From Ruminococcaceae bacterium AB4001 (GTDB lineage Bacteria > Bacillota > Clostridia > Saccharofermentanales > Saccharofermentanaceae), in NCBI GenBank assembly GCA_000621765.1, contig JHXJ01000015.1:16224-80223 (forward strand): 64,000 nt of DNA, written 5' to 3'. This document shows positions 16,504 through 25,521 of this stretch, piece after piece. Below the pieces are notes generated by a model. The model had not been told where the DNA came from. It saw only the letters and a list, made by a program, of their open reading frames with translations, and searched no databases. A program made the position numbers and the translations under genes. Every line of letters begins with the position of its first letter. Positions within the stretch are counted from its first letter, which is position 1.

Positions 16504-17580
16504 GTGAGTAGGCAAGTGGCGAAAGTATTAGTCGGGATCTCCGGAGGAGTTGACAGCGCTGTTACGGCATATCTGCTGAAGGAACAGGGCTACGAAGTCA
16601 TAGGCGTAACGCTCCGCACATGGGGAGCGGGTGAGGAAGATGAACGCAGCAGATGCTGTGAGATCGATGACGCGCGCCGCACTTGCGAGCTTCTGGGCAT
16701 AAGATTCCATCCGCATAACTGTGTTTCTTTATTTAAGGAGAATGTCGTAAATCCTTTCGTCGATGCTTATCTTGACGGTCTGACTCCGAATCCGTGCATT
16801 GAGTGCAACAGGCACGTTAAGTGGGCCAAACTTTTGGAACTGGCAGATATCTTTAATGCCGAATATGTTGCAACCGGCCATTACGCTTTTGTCGAAAAAC
16901 TCGCAAACGGAAGATACGCAGTACGTAAAGCTGACACGATCAGCAAAGACCAGACTTACATGCTTTATAAGCTCACCCAGGAGCAGCTCTCGCGCACTTT
17001 GATGCCTTTGGGTAAATATACCAAGGATGAGGTCAGGAAGATCGCAGAAGATGCAGGACTTCCCTGTGCGCACAAAGGTGATTCGCAAGAGATCTGTTTC
17101 GTAACCGAAGGCAGATATACCGACTTCATAAGTGAACATACAGGAAGAGAACTTCCGGGAGAGGGTAACTTCGTTGATGAGGAAGGAAATGTCTTGGGAA
17201 GACATAAGGGAATTTATCAATACACGGTAGGCCAGCGTAAGGGTCTAGGGATAGCTCTGGGTTATCCTGCCTTCGTAACAAAGATCAACGTTAAAGATAA
17301 TACTGTGGTGCTCGGAACAGAAGAGTCGTTGATGTGTGATTCATTCTTCTGCAGAGACGTAAATTTCCAGAGCATACCGGAGCCTTCAGAAGGCGAGAAA
17401 ATAAGGTGCCTTGCCAAGGCGAGATACCATCAGACAGAGCGTCCCGCAACGGTTGAGATGATAAGCGCGGGAAGAGTAAAAGTCACGCTCGATGAAGCAG
17501 TGAAGGGCGTGTCGCCCGGACAGTCTGCCGTATTCTATGATGACAATGGTTGCGTAGTCGGCGGAGGCATCATCGAGTAA
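16504..17580 (+). CDS. mnmA: tRNA-specific 2-thiouridylase MnmA
   Basis: 358 aa, the usual length. MnmA adenylates U34 of tRNA Lys/Glu/Gln and inserts sulfur. The PP-loop GISGGVDSAVTAYLL begins at residue 11. The two catalytic cysteines are present: C98 in NPCIECNRHVKW and C198 in DSQEICFV. GQRKGLGIALG and the C-terminal barrel are typical. The start is ambiguous: GTG 16504 is used, but GTG 16516 (VAKVLVGISGG) would match shorter homologues and follows GTAGG; neither has a strong SD. A HAD phosphatase gene follows after 18 bp. Confidence 0.95.
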   Translation: MSRQVAKVLVGISGGVDSAVTAYLLKEQGYEVIGVTLRTWGAGEEDERSRCCEIDDARRTCELLGIRFHPHNCVSLFKENVVNPFVDAYLDGLTPNPCIECNRHVKWAKLLELADIFNAEYVATGHYAFVEKLANGRYAVRKADTISKDQTYMLYKLTQEQLSRTLMPLGKYTKDEVRKIAEDAGLPCAHKGDSQEICFVTEGRYTDFISEHTGRELPGEGNFVDEEGNVLGRHKGIYQYTVGQRKGLGIALGYPAFVTKINVKDNTVVLGTEESLMCDSFFCRDVNFQSIPEPSEGEKIRCLAKARYHQTERPATVEMISAGRVKVTLDEAVKGVSPGQSAVFYDDNGCVVGGGIIE

Positions 17581-17598
17581 CATGACAAGGAGAAAAAG

Positions 17599-18279
17599 AT
17601 GAATACAGTAAATGAGAAAGTCGCAAAGAAAGGTGTCATTTTCGACATGGACGGAACAGTCTGGGACTCGTCCGAAAATGTCGCCCGCTCATGGACAGTC
17701 AAGGTCCACGAGGCAGGATTCACGGATAAGACCGTAACGCGTGAGGATATCCAGAGCGTTATGGGAAAACCGATGGATGTCATTGCCGATACTCTTTTCA
17801 CATATACGGAAAAAGGTCCCGAACGCGATGAACTGCGTTTTGCCTGCGAGAACTATGAGAACGAATACTTAAGGGAAAACGGCGGCATCCTGTACGACGG
17901 CGTTGTCGAGACATGGCAGAAACTGAAGGACATGGGTTATCACGTCTATATCGTAAGTAACTGCCAGGCAGGATATATTGAAGCTTTCCTGGGATACTAC
18001 GGCATCGCATACGGAACTGCAGAAGACCTTGTCGAAGATATCGAATGCTATGGAAATAACTTCCTGCAAAAGGATGAGAACATCAGGCTTTTGGCTGAGC
18101 GCAACGGACTTACCGCAGCATGCTATGTCGGTGACATTCAGAGCGATTACGAAGCGACTGTCAAAGCTGGATTTCCGTTCATCCATGCGAAATACGGATT
18201 TGGCACTATCGATGCAGAAGTGCCTGTTATCAACAGTTTTGAAGAACTTATAAAGACCGTTCCCGAAGTGATCGGCTGA
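17599..18279 (+). CDS. HAD-family phosphatase
   Basis: 226 aa. All HAD motifs are present: I FDMDGTVWDS near residue 14, II VSNCQAGY, and IV CYVGDIQSDYEATVKAG near 175. The cap is of the helical (C1) type, as in phosphoglycolate phosphatase and beta-phosphoglucomutase. Substrate unknown. It lies between mnmA and the glycerol-1-phosphate dehydrogenase gene with gaps of 18 and 30 bp, so co-transcription is likely; a role on a glycerol-phosphate is possible but unproven. Confidence 0.88.
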   Translation: MNTVNEKVAKKGVIFDMDGTVWDSSENVARSWTVKVHEAGFTDKTVTREDIQSVMGKPMDVIADTLFTYTEKGPERDELRFACENYENEYLRENGGILYDGVVETWQKLKDMGYHVYIVSNCQAGYIEAFLGYYGIAYGTAEDLVEDIECYGNNFLQKDENIRLLAERNGLTAACYVGDIQSDYEATVKAGFPFIHAKYGFGTIDAEVPVINSFEELIKTVPEVIG

Positions 18280-18309
18280 CAAGAATATCTGAAAGAGAGG
18301 AACCACATT

Positions 18310-19365
18310 ATGCCCAAAGATGAGATCTCAATACCTTTGATACTTAAGATCGAGCGCGGCGTTACCGCACACATCGGTGAATTCCTGAAAGACGCGGAAA
18401 TCACTCAGGTTACGATCCTTTTCGGAAACGGCCTGACATCAATGTTCGGCGATACTGTTTTCAAGTCGTTTGAAGAAGCCGGAGTTAAGGTCCTCCACCA
18501 TCAGGAGATGGACACGGTCGACTTCAATGACATTACCAACCTTGCTTTTGAACTTCCCAATAAGACACAGGCTGTCATCGGTATGGGAGGCGGTAAGGTA
18601 ATCGATGCTGCAAAGTATATCGGATATATCCTTAGGATCCCTTTCATCAGTGTTCCGACGAGTTCTTCTTCGGACGGATTCTCAAGTTCTTCCGCATCTC
18701 TTATCGTTGACGGACACAGAAAGTCTCTTCCTGCAAAGATGGCATACGGCATTCTTGTCGATACGGACGTCATCAAGAGCGCGCCCGTCAGGTTCCTTTA
18801 TTCAGGCATCGGCGATATGGTCGCAAAGATCTCTTCGACATACGACTGGCAGCATGAGGAAGACATGGGCTATGACGAAGTGAACGATTTCGCTTTCATG
18901 GTCGCGAAAAAAGCAGTCAACTCATTTGTCAGGACGCCTTTCGAATCCGTCGAGGATGACCTGTTCCTGAAAGAGCTTTTAGACTCCCTCGCAATGAGCG
19001 GCGTCGCAAACGAGATCGCAGGCTCCAGCGCTCCTACGAGCGGCAGCGAGCACCTGATCTCGCATGCTTTGGACCAGCTTCTCGAAAAGCCCCAGCTCCA
19101 CGGCGTCCAGGTAGGCATCTCGACATACATCATGTGCAAGATCTGTGATCACAGGTGGAAGAGAGTCGATGAGATCTTCACGAAAACAGGTTTCTGGGAT
19201 TACTGCGCAACACTCGATCTCAAGCGTGCTGATTACAGCGCAGCCATCGACATGGCTCCTTCCATAAAGCCGCACCGTCACACATATCTTCACGAAGAAA
19301 AATACAGAGAACTCGCAAAAGAGCTTCTCACTACCGATGAAAGACTGAAGGGAATTCTTAACTGA
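18310..19365 (+). CDS. sn-Glycerol-1-phosphate dehydrogenase family (AraM/EgsA-like)
   Basis: 351 aa. Nucleotide-binding GMGGGKVIDAAKY is at 91-103, followed by PFISVPTSSSSDGFSSSSAS, the archaeal G1PDH/AraM signature (PTAASxDG). Putative metal ligands are D169 (GIGD), H248 (GSEH) and H264 (LHGVQVG). The family reduces dihydroxyacetone phosphate to sn-glycerol-1-phosphate with NAD(P)H, the stereoisomer used for archaeal lipids and, in Bacillus, for heptaprenylglyceryl phosphate. The gene ends 1 bp before the channel gene starts, so they are translationally adjacent. Confidence 0.88.
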   Translation: MPKDEISIPLILKIERGVTAHIGEFLKDAEITQVTILFGNGLTSMFGDTVFKSFEEAGVKVLHHQEMDTVDFNDITNLAFELPNKTQAVIGMGGGKVIDAAKYIGYILRIPFISVPTSSSSDGFSSSSASLIVDGHRKSLPAKMAYGILVDTDVIKSAPVRFLYSGIGDMVAKISSTYDWQHEEDMGYDEVNDFAFMVAKKAVNSFVRTPFESVEDDLFLKELLDSLAMSGVANEIAGSSAPTSGSEHLISHALDQLLEKPQLHGVQVGISTYIMCKICDHRWKRVDEIFTKTGFWDYCATLDLKRADYSAAIDMAPSIKPHRHTYLHEEKYRELAKELLTTDERLKGILN

Positions 19366-19366
19366 G

Positions 19367-21196
19367 ATGAAGCATTCATTCAAAGAACGGTTTGCGTATT
19401 GGTTTGACACGCAGATGTCGAACGGCTCGATAGGCCTGATCAAGTTCCTGGCCGTCGTCAGCGTGTTCGCCATCATGCTGATAACCGTATTGCTCGTAGC
19501 ATTCGGTTACAGTGAAGCAGAAGTCCTTGGCCTTGATGTTTTCTGGGATAGTTTTGCTACTGTCATCAACGCATGGCTACCGTTCTATGAAGACGGCGGC
19601 GGTGAGCTCGGATATCTGATTATCATGTCATGTGCGGGTCTCATCGGACTGCTCATCACCAGCGTTTTGATCGGTATCATTTCCAACGCGATCGAGGAAC
19701 ATATCGACGGATTGAAAGACGGAAAATCGATGGTCCTCGAAAAGGATCACATCGTTATCCTCGGATTCATTCCCGGTGAATATACTTTGATCAAGCAGGT
19801 CGTTCTGGCTGCAAGTGATAAGAAACGCACAATCGTTATCGGAAGCGAAGTCAGCAGCGAAGAAATGCGCGATGCAGTGTCGGAGAATGTCGACATCCCG
19901 AAGAACATCAAGATGATATACCGTACGATCGATATCTTCGATCCGACATCTCTGGAGAAATGCTCGCTTGCAACGAGCAGGCATATTCTCATAAATCCGA
20001 TGGATGACAAGAAGACGGTCAAGGTCCTGCTCGCGGTATCTCTGCTCATCAACAGCACTGATAACGAGAATGTAAAGGTCAGCGCTCTGGTCTCGAAGAA
20101 CGAGCACAGATTTCCTGACACCATTGCAGCAAAACATAATGTCACGACCATTCAGATGCGCAATGCGATCGCTCGTATGATCGCCTTGTCCTGCACTCAG
20201 ACGGGACTTTCCGATGCATTCAGGGAAGTGTTCTCATTCGACGGCAACGAGTTCTACTCGACCGAAATAGAGGGCACTGCCGGGATCACCTTCGGCGCAC
20301 TTTCATACCGTCTGGATAAAGCGGTCCCTATCGGTATTATCCGTGAGGGCAAGGTAAACCTCAATCCCGGTAAGGATTACATGATCGAAGAAGGCGACAA
20401 GATAATCGTATTCGCTGAAGAGCGCGAAGCGGCAACCCTGACGGATGCAAAGTTTACGGAAATGCCTCGAAAGAAATACCACTCTTCAGAGCCCGACAGG
20501 AAAGTCGCGATAATCGGCTACAATTCATCTTTTGAACTCGTTTACAGGGAGCTCGCAAGCGACGTCGCAGAAGTTGTCGTGGCAGGCATCCAGGAAGAAA
20601 AGAAGTCCACTATCACTAAGATCGCCTCGAAATATGAGAACCGCAAGCTGACTGTCTTCGATGAGGATATCGATGATGCGGAACACATGACCGAACTTGC
20701 GAAAAAGGTCAACCACATCGTTCTTCTTAGCGACTATTCTCTCGATGAGGAAGATGCAGATATCCAGAGCATCTTCCGTATCCTGAGCCTGAGGGACATA
20801 AGGCTCAAGTATGATCTCGGATACAACATCACAGCTGAGATGTGCAAGAAGGCCAACCTCAATCTCATCAGAGAGGAAGAGCACATGGACTATGTTGTAG
20901 CTTCGAACATGTCATCGCTTTTCCTTGCACAGCTTTCCGAAAACTACGAGCTCAACGACCTGTTCAAGGAGATCCTCTCCAACAGGGGCAACGAGCTCTA
21001 TCTCAAGAGAGCAAAGGATTACGGTTATTACGGCATGTACACGACTCAGCAGCTGAGAAACTTCGCGCTCGCGAACAAATGCATTTTCCTTGGTTACATG
21101 AAGGCCGGTTCTTATGAGAGCTTCTTTAACCCCGGTCTTATGGACGAGGTCCGTCTCGGTGAGGAAGACAGTCTGATCGTGCTGGCTGAGAACTGA
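19367..21196 (+). CDS. CASTOR/POLLUX-type ion channel with RCK (TrkA-N-like) domains
   Basis: 609 aa. Two or three membrane segments occur in the first ~110 residues (FLAVVSVFAIMLITVLLVAF; LGYLIIMSCAGLIGLLITSVLIG), with a pore-loop-like WDSFATVINAWLPF between them. Two Rossmann/RCK units follow: DHIVILGFIPGEY near 125 and RKVAIIGYNSSFELVY near 370; a TrkA-C-like segment (INLNPGKDYMIEEGDKIIVFAE) lies between. The order matches plant CASTOR/POLLUX/SYM8 channels and their bacterial relatives. The selectivity filter is not classical, so ion preference is open. Confidence 0.85.
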   Translation: MKHSFKERFAYWFDTQMSNGSIGLIKFLAVVSVFAIMLITVLLVAFGYSEAEVLGLDVFWDSFATVINAWLPFYEDGGGELGYLIIMSCAGLIGLLITSVLIGIISNAIEEHIDGLKDGKSMVLEKDHIVILGFIPGEYTLIKQVVLAASDKKRTIVIGSEVSSEEMRDAVSENVDIPKNIKMIYRTIDIFDPTSLEKCSLATSRHILINPMDDKKTVKVLLAVSLLINSTDNENVKVSALVSKNEHRFPDTIAAKHNVTTIQMRNAIARMIALSCTQTGLSDAFREVFSFDGNEFYSTEIEGTAGITFGALSYRLDKAVPIGIIREGKVNLNPGKDYMIEEGDKIIVFAEEREAATLTDAKFTEMPRKKYHSSEPDRKVAIIGYNSSFELVYRELASDVAEVVVAGIQEEKKSTITKIASKYENRKLTVFDEDIDDAEHMTELAKKVNHIVLLSDYSLDEEDADIQSIFRILSLRDIRLKYDLGYNITAEMCKKANLNLIREEEHMDYVVASNMSSLFLAQLSENYELNDLFKEILSNRGNELYLKRAKDYGYYGMYTTQQLRNFALANKCIFLGYMKAGSYESFFNPGLMDEVRLGEEDSLIVLAEN

Positions 21197-21270
21197 GAAT
21201 ATTTTATCTTTTGCAACAAATCTCTCCTGACATTTGTATATAGGTTAAAGAACCTCAGGGAGGACTGTTT

Positions 21271-22431
21271 ATGAAATCAAGATTTTATGCCGCCACGGCT
21301 ATATTACTCATCATCTGCACGCTGCTCGGAGGGTGCGGGAAACAGAACGATACATCAAGGCGCTCCGGCAAGGAATTCAAGGGTAAGCCGATGTATTACT
21401 GCGAAGATCACTGCGAACCGATGAAGCAGCTCGGACTGAAAGATCCGTGGGTTGATGAGCTTGTGGTGGACAGCGCTTTCCAGTGGACCGGCAGCTTGAA
21501 GGGGGGACAGTATTTTACGGTTGTCTGCAGGCTGAACGATGAGGTCTGCAAGAAGAATGATTTCAGCAAAGACAGCAGGATGAAGGCATACTGCTTTGAG
21601 TATGACGAGGATTTCGAATGGAAAGCAAAGAACGCGGTGTTCAAAGAGAAGGGTGAATATTTCGTATACGATGATACCGCACCGAACGGCGACGATCTCG
21701 TTTGGGAGGGATTTAAATTCGCTATGGAGATACCTGTGAGCATCGTACCCGGATCATATACGATCGCATTCGTCAGGGACGATACGGAAGTCGAATACAT
21801 GCTCAACTTCATCGTCGAGATCGAAGATGACATGGTCTACGACGATCCCGGATATGACGATTACGAATATGCGGCCAAGAAGCCCGTTATCTATCTCTAT
21901 CCCGAGACGGAAACAGACGTTAGCGTCAGCGTCGATTTTGACGGTGAGATGGTCTGCACATATCCCGAGTATGGAAACGGCTGGAACGTAACGGCATTCC
22001 CGGACGGAAGTCTTTTCGATAAGAACACGGAGCGTTACTACGACTATCTTTTCTGGGACGGCATGAGGTCGTTCGCTGATTATGAATTCAAGAGCGCAGC
22101 ATGCGTCGCAAGCGAAGACACTGCGGCTTTCCTCGAGGAGTATCTGACAGCGGCAGGACTCAACGACCGCGAGATCGATGATTTCATCTCCTTCTGGCTG
22201 CCGGAACTTCAGAAGTCACCTTATAACCTGATTTCATTCCCGAGTGACGAATACTGCGAGTGGGCTAAGCTCCACGTAGATCCGATGCCTGACACCATTA
22301 TCCGCGTGTACATGGTATACAAGCCTTTAGACAGCAGGGTCGACATCCCTCAGGACATGCAGCTTCAGATGCCTTCACCCGTTACACGTCAGGGATTCAC
22401 TTTGGTCGACTGGGGCGGAACTGAGTTATAA
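21271..22431 (+). CDS. Lipoprotein with conserved C-terminal envelope domain
   Basis: 386 aa; signal peptide with lipobox LLGGC (residues ~18-22), so probably anchored to the outer face of the membrane. The middle region (~60-190) looks like a beta-sandwich. The C-terminal ~190 residues begin KKPVIYLYPETETDVSVSV and continue YPEYGNGWNVTAFPDGSL...YDYLFWDG, a pattern I know from uncharacterised Firmicutes surface proteins. SD AGGGAGG upstream. Function unknown. Confidence 0.7.
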   Translation: MKSRFYAATAILLIICTLLGGCGKQNDTSRRSGKEFKGKPMYYCEDHCEPMKQLGLKDPWVDELVVDSAFQWTGSLKGGQYFTVVCRLNDEVCKKNDFSKDSRMKAYCFEYDEDFEWKAKNAVFKEKGEYFVYDDTAPNGDDLVWEGFKFAMEIPVSIVPGSYTIAFVRDDTEVEYMLNFIVEIEDDMVYDDPGYDDYEYAAKKPVIYLYPETETDVSVSVDFDGEMVCTYPEYGNGWNVTAFPDGSLFDKNTERYYDYLFWDGMRSFADYEFKSAACVASEDTAAFLEEYLTAAGLNDREIDDFISFWLPELQKSPYNLISFPSDEYCEWAKLHVDPMPDTIIRVYMVYKPLDSRVDIPQDMQLQMPSPVTRQGFTLVDWGGTEL

Positions 22432-22464
22432 TCTGTAAGTTCGAAATGAACATGTGGGGTATTC

Positions 22465-23307
22465 ATGAGACTTATAAAGACGATCACGGCAGCGGGCGCC
22501 TTGCTCCTTAGCGCGGCAATGCTCGCCTCATGCGCGACGCAGACTGAGCCGGACTCGACTATGGATATAACATCAACGGCAACAACGACGGTAGAAACGG
22601 CTGAAACGACAGAACGTATCGTTGTCACCGGCCGCACCACCTACGAGGATCCGGACAGGACATATAAGGTGCCTGAGCATCAGGACGTTAAGGATCCGAA
22701 GATCACACTTAAGGTGAGCGAAGACGAGTTCCTGACTGATAAAGCGAGGCAGGAGATAGTCTTCTATGCGGAGCTGAATTTCATGACCGATAAGGTCGAG
22801 ATCACGGATGAGGACGGGACTGTCATATGTACGCTATACGACGACGGCAGATACGATTCGGATTCAGATCTCACCGGCGGTGACGGCGTTTATACGGGCA
22901 GAACGGATATCGACACTTCCGCCGAATGTGAATACACATATTATGCGGTCGCTTATCTGAACGGAGAGCAGGTTATCTCGAGCGTCAGGATGGTCTATGT
23001 CTTCAGAAACATAACCGATAAAGAATGGGAAGACATGCAGGTGGTCGATGACGCGATATATAAGTTCCTTAATTCGCGTGAATATACTTCTCTTGATCAC
23101 CAGGGGAAGATCGATGCTCTTATAGCATTCCTTACAGACCTTTCCGTCAACGGCTACGGATTCCGCAGTTATCCGCTCGTAAAGCCCGGTTCCATACATT
23201 TGGTGGAAGAAGCTAACGAGGTTGTTTTCGAGTATCCGTGCGGACTCGAGTGCTATGTCGACATCGAGCCGCCGGATTATTCGGACACGGCCGCATATCC
23301 CGACTGA
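22465..23307 (+). CDS. Lipoprotein with choice-of-anchor-like beta domain
   Basis: 280 aa; lipobox LASC at ~24-27 followed by a Thr-rich linker (STATTTVETAETTE). Residues ~85-175 contain ICTLYDDGRYDSDSDLTGGDGVYTG, the DDG...GDGxYT pattern of a small Ca2+-binding-like beta-sandwich common in secreted bacterial proteins. No enzyme motif. TATAAT at 22427-22432, inside the end of the preceding gene, gives it a possible promoter. Confidence 0.65.
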   Translation: MRLIKTITAAGALLLSAAMLASCATQTEPDSTMDITSTATTTVETAETTERIVVTGRTTYEDPDRTYKVPEHQDVKDPKITLKVSEDEFLTDKARQEIVFYAELNFMTDKVEITDEDGTVICTLYDDGRYDSDSDLTGGDGVYTGRTDIDTSAECEYTYYAVAYLNGEQVISSVRMVYVFRNITDKEWEDMQVVDDAIYKFLNSREYTSLDHQGKIDALIAFLTDLSVNGYGFRSYPLVKPGSIHLVEEANEVVFEYPCGLECYVDIEPPDYSDTAAYPD

Positions 23308-23383
23308 TTTGATAGCCTGAAATGGTATAATAAATCTGTTGCACAAATACCTTTAAAGTCTATGAATTTGAGGGATGTCTTTA

Positions 23384-25516
23384 ATGGCCGGAACAGATCT
23401 TACCAGCGTATTAGCGGATTGCCACGAAGCGGCGAAGAACGGATACAGGCTCGCGTCTGACGAGAAGAACGTCTTGGACGGTATCCTGCGCTCGGCGGAG
23501 GAAAAGGTCAGGGAGACTGCAATAGAGTATAAGACTTCCCCTTGCGAGATAATCGGAATAGGCGAGACCCTGGAAAAACAGCTCTCCGACATACAGGGAG
23601 CGGTAGATGACTTAAGGATCTCTTTCGCAGAAGATCTGGAGATATTAAAGGGCGATCTCGACAAGTTCTCGGTTACTCTTTTCGGAAGGACCATGGCGGG
23701 CAAGTCCACGCTGATGGAAGTCCTCACCGAAGGCGACGGTTCCGCGATCGGAATGGGCGCACAGAGGACGACCAGGGATATCAGGCGTTATGAGTGGAAC
23801 GGACTTGCGGTAACTGATGTTCCCGGAATCGGTGCTTTCGAGGGCGAAGAGGATACGAGGCTCGCTTTCGATGCGGCAAAGACTGCCGACTTAATCGTAT
23901 TCCTTCTTACAGATGATGCTCCGCAGGCTGTCGAGGCCGACTGCTTCAGGCAGGTCAAGGATTTCGGCAAGCCGGTGATAATCATCATGAACGTAAAGGT
24001 GTCGGTCGATTCCGGCAAGAGCATGAAGCTCATAGAGCGCGACATGAAACGTGCTTTCGACTACGACCGCATCGAAGATATCAGAACACAGTTCTGTAAG
24101 TTTGCAGAGCCTTTCGGACAGGACTGGAGCAACGTGCCTTTCGTACCCGTTCATCTCAAGGCTGCTTATGAGGCGGTCAAGTGTGAGAGATCAGATGATG
24201 GAGAGACGCGCGCGAAGGCTGAACTCTGGCGCCAAATAAGCCACATAGATGAGCTCAAGGAACTGATCTGCGAACAGGTCAGCGTCAGGGGCAAATACAT
24301 AAGGGTCAAGACTTTCGCCGACATCATCGCAAATCCCATGATAGAAGCCCTTTCAGAGCTCGATCTGCAGAGCGGTATAAACAGATCGCAGGGCAGGATA
24401 ATCGCCGACAAGAAGCGCGATCTCGAGAAGCGCAAAGAGAAGTTCATCAAGGACGGTAAGAAGCGCATCGAGTCCTTCATGATGCGCCTCAAGACCGAAC
24501 TCCGCGCCGACATCGCGGTATTTGCCGAAGAACACTATAACGATAAACTTGCGGATGTCGCCTGGGGCAATCTCATCAAGGAGAAGGACATCGAGGGAAG
24601 ATGCAAGGCTTTCCTTGACGATCTCGAAGCTGAGGTCGACGACTTTATCAGGGAGACGATCCGCGAGATGACGAGCGAGCTCAGATATGTTTCTGTCGAT
24701 TCGCTCGAAAGGACTTTCCTTACACCTGCGTTAGTTGACGCCAAGAGGATCGTCAGCTGGACGAGCCTCATCGTCGGAGGCGGCGGAACGGTGGCGGCCG
24801 CAATACTGACTCTTGCGGGTGTCGAAGTCGCTGCAGGCCCTGTCGGCTGGATCGCAGCAGGTATCGGCCTTGCCGGAGGAATAGGTCTGCTGTTCCTCGA
24901 ATCCAGAGGTGACAAGCTCGCAAAAGCGCGCGCCCGCCTGGAGAAGGAACTTACTGAGTCCGTCAACTCGACATGCGATAACGTATGGTCACAGCTCGAG
25001 AAGAACCTCGACAGGCTCGTCAAAGGCAAGATAGACCTTGTTCTGTCGGAACTTACCAAGATAGAGAACGTAATAGATTCGCTCGCTTCAACGCAGGACG
25101 ATCTTGCTGATTCCCTGCGCCTTGAGCTCCGCTCGCTGAACATGACTTTCACAGGAAATATCGCCGCTGCTGTTTTCGGAAGTGAAGCCTCTGAAGGTTA
25201 TATGTCGAGGATAACGACATCTGCAAGGATCCCCGGCGTATGCACTCTTCTTACCGAGGAACGCGAAGGCGTCGTAGGTGAAGACTTCCGTACCAAACTG
25301 TCTGATCTAATTGCAGAAGACGTCAGGTATGTAACTGCTACTGACGATACTTCGGTATTTGTTTCAGATGTTTTAGGAGGTCTTGTTAGTCCGGAAAATA
25401 TAGACTGTGATAATGAGAGTGAAACTGTCATAATCAGGACAGACGATAAAGATGTCAGATTGTATAACAGGCTCAGACTGTTAGAGCAGATTGTGCCGTA
25501 TAAGATAGGAGGGTAG
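23384..25516 (+). CDS. Dynamin-like GTPase 1
   Basis: About 710 aa from ATG 23384 (SD GAGGG 9 nt upstream; an in-frame ATG at 23375 is too close to it). P-loop GRTMAGKST is near 101-109, DVPGIG near 145-150. The G4 position reads IIIMNVKVS instead of NKxD, so guanine specificity may be weakened. A long helical middle is followed by a very hydrophobic hairpin at ~463-510 (AAAILTLAGVEVAAGPVGWIAAGIGLAG is the core area), the membrane-insertion element expected of bacterial dynamin-like proteins, then another helical region. It is followed after 5 bp by a second dynamin-like gene. Confidence 0.82.
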   Translation: MAGTDLTSVLADCHEAAKNGYRLASDEKNVLDGILRSAEEKVRETAIEYKTSPCEIIGIGETLEKQLSDIQGAVDDLRISFAEDLEILKGDLDKFSVTLFGRTMAGKSTLMEVLTEGDGSAIGMGAQRTTRDIRRYEWNGLAVTDVPGIGAFEGEEDTRLAFDAAKTADLIVFLLTDDAPQAVEADCFRQVKDFGKPVIIIMNVKVSVDSGKSMKLIERDMKRAFDYDRIEDIRTQFCKFAEPFGQDWSNVPFVPVHLKAAYEAVKCERSDDGETRAKAELWRQISHIDELKELICEQVSVRGKYIRVKTFADIIANPMIEALSELDLQSGINRSQGRIIADKKRDLEKRKEKFIKDGKKRIESFMMRLKTELRADIAVFAEEHYNDKLADVAWGNLIKEKDIEGRCKAFLDDLEAEVDDFIRETIREMTSELRYVSVDSLERTFLTPALVDAKRIVSWTSLIVGGGGTVAAAILTLAGVEVAAGPVGWIAAGIGLAGGIGLLFLESRGDKLAKARARLEKELTESVNSTCDNVWSQLEKNLDRLVKGKIDLVLSELTKIENVIDSLASTQDDLADSLRLELRSLNMTFTGNIAAAVFGSEASEGYMSRITTSARIPGVCTLLTEEREGVVGEDFRTKLSDLIAEDVRYVTATDDTSVFVSDVLGGLVSPENIDCDNESETVIIRTDDKDVRLYNRLRLLEQIVPYKIGG

Positions 25517-25521
25517 TCCCC

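Noticed and set aside
24535..25152. Long open frame antisense to dynamin-like gene 1
   Set aside because: Ser-rich low-complexity translation of the complementary strand, no SD, no family pattern; codon-bias shadow.
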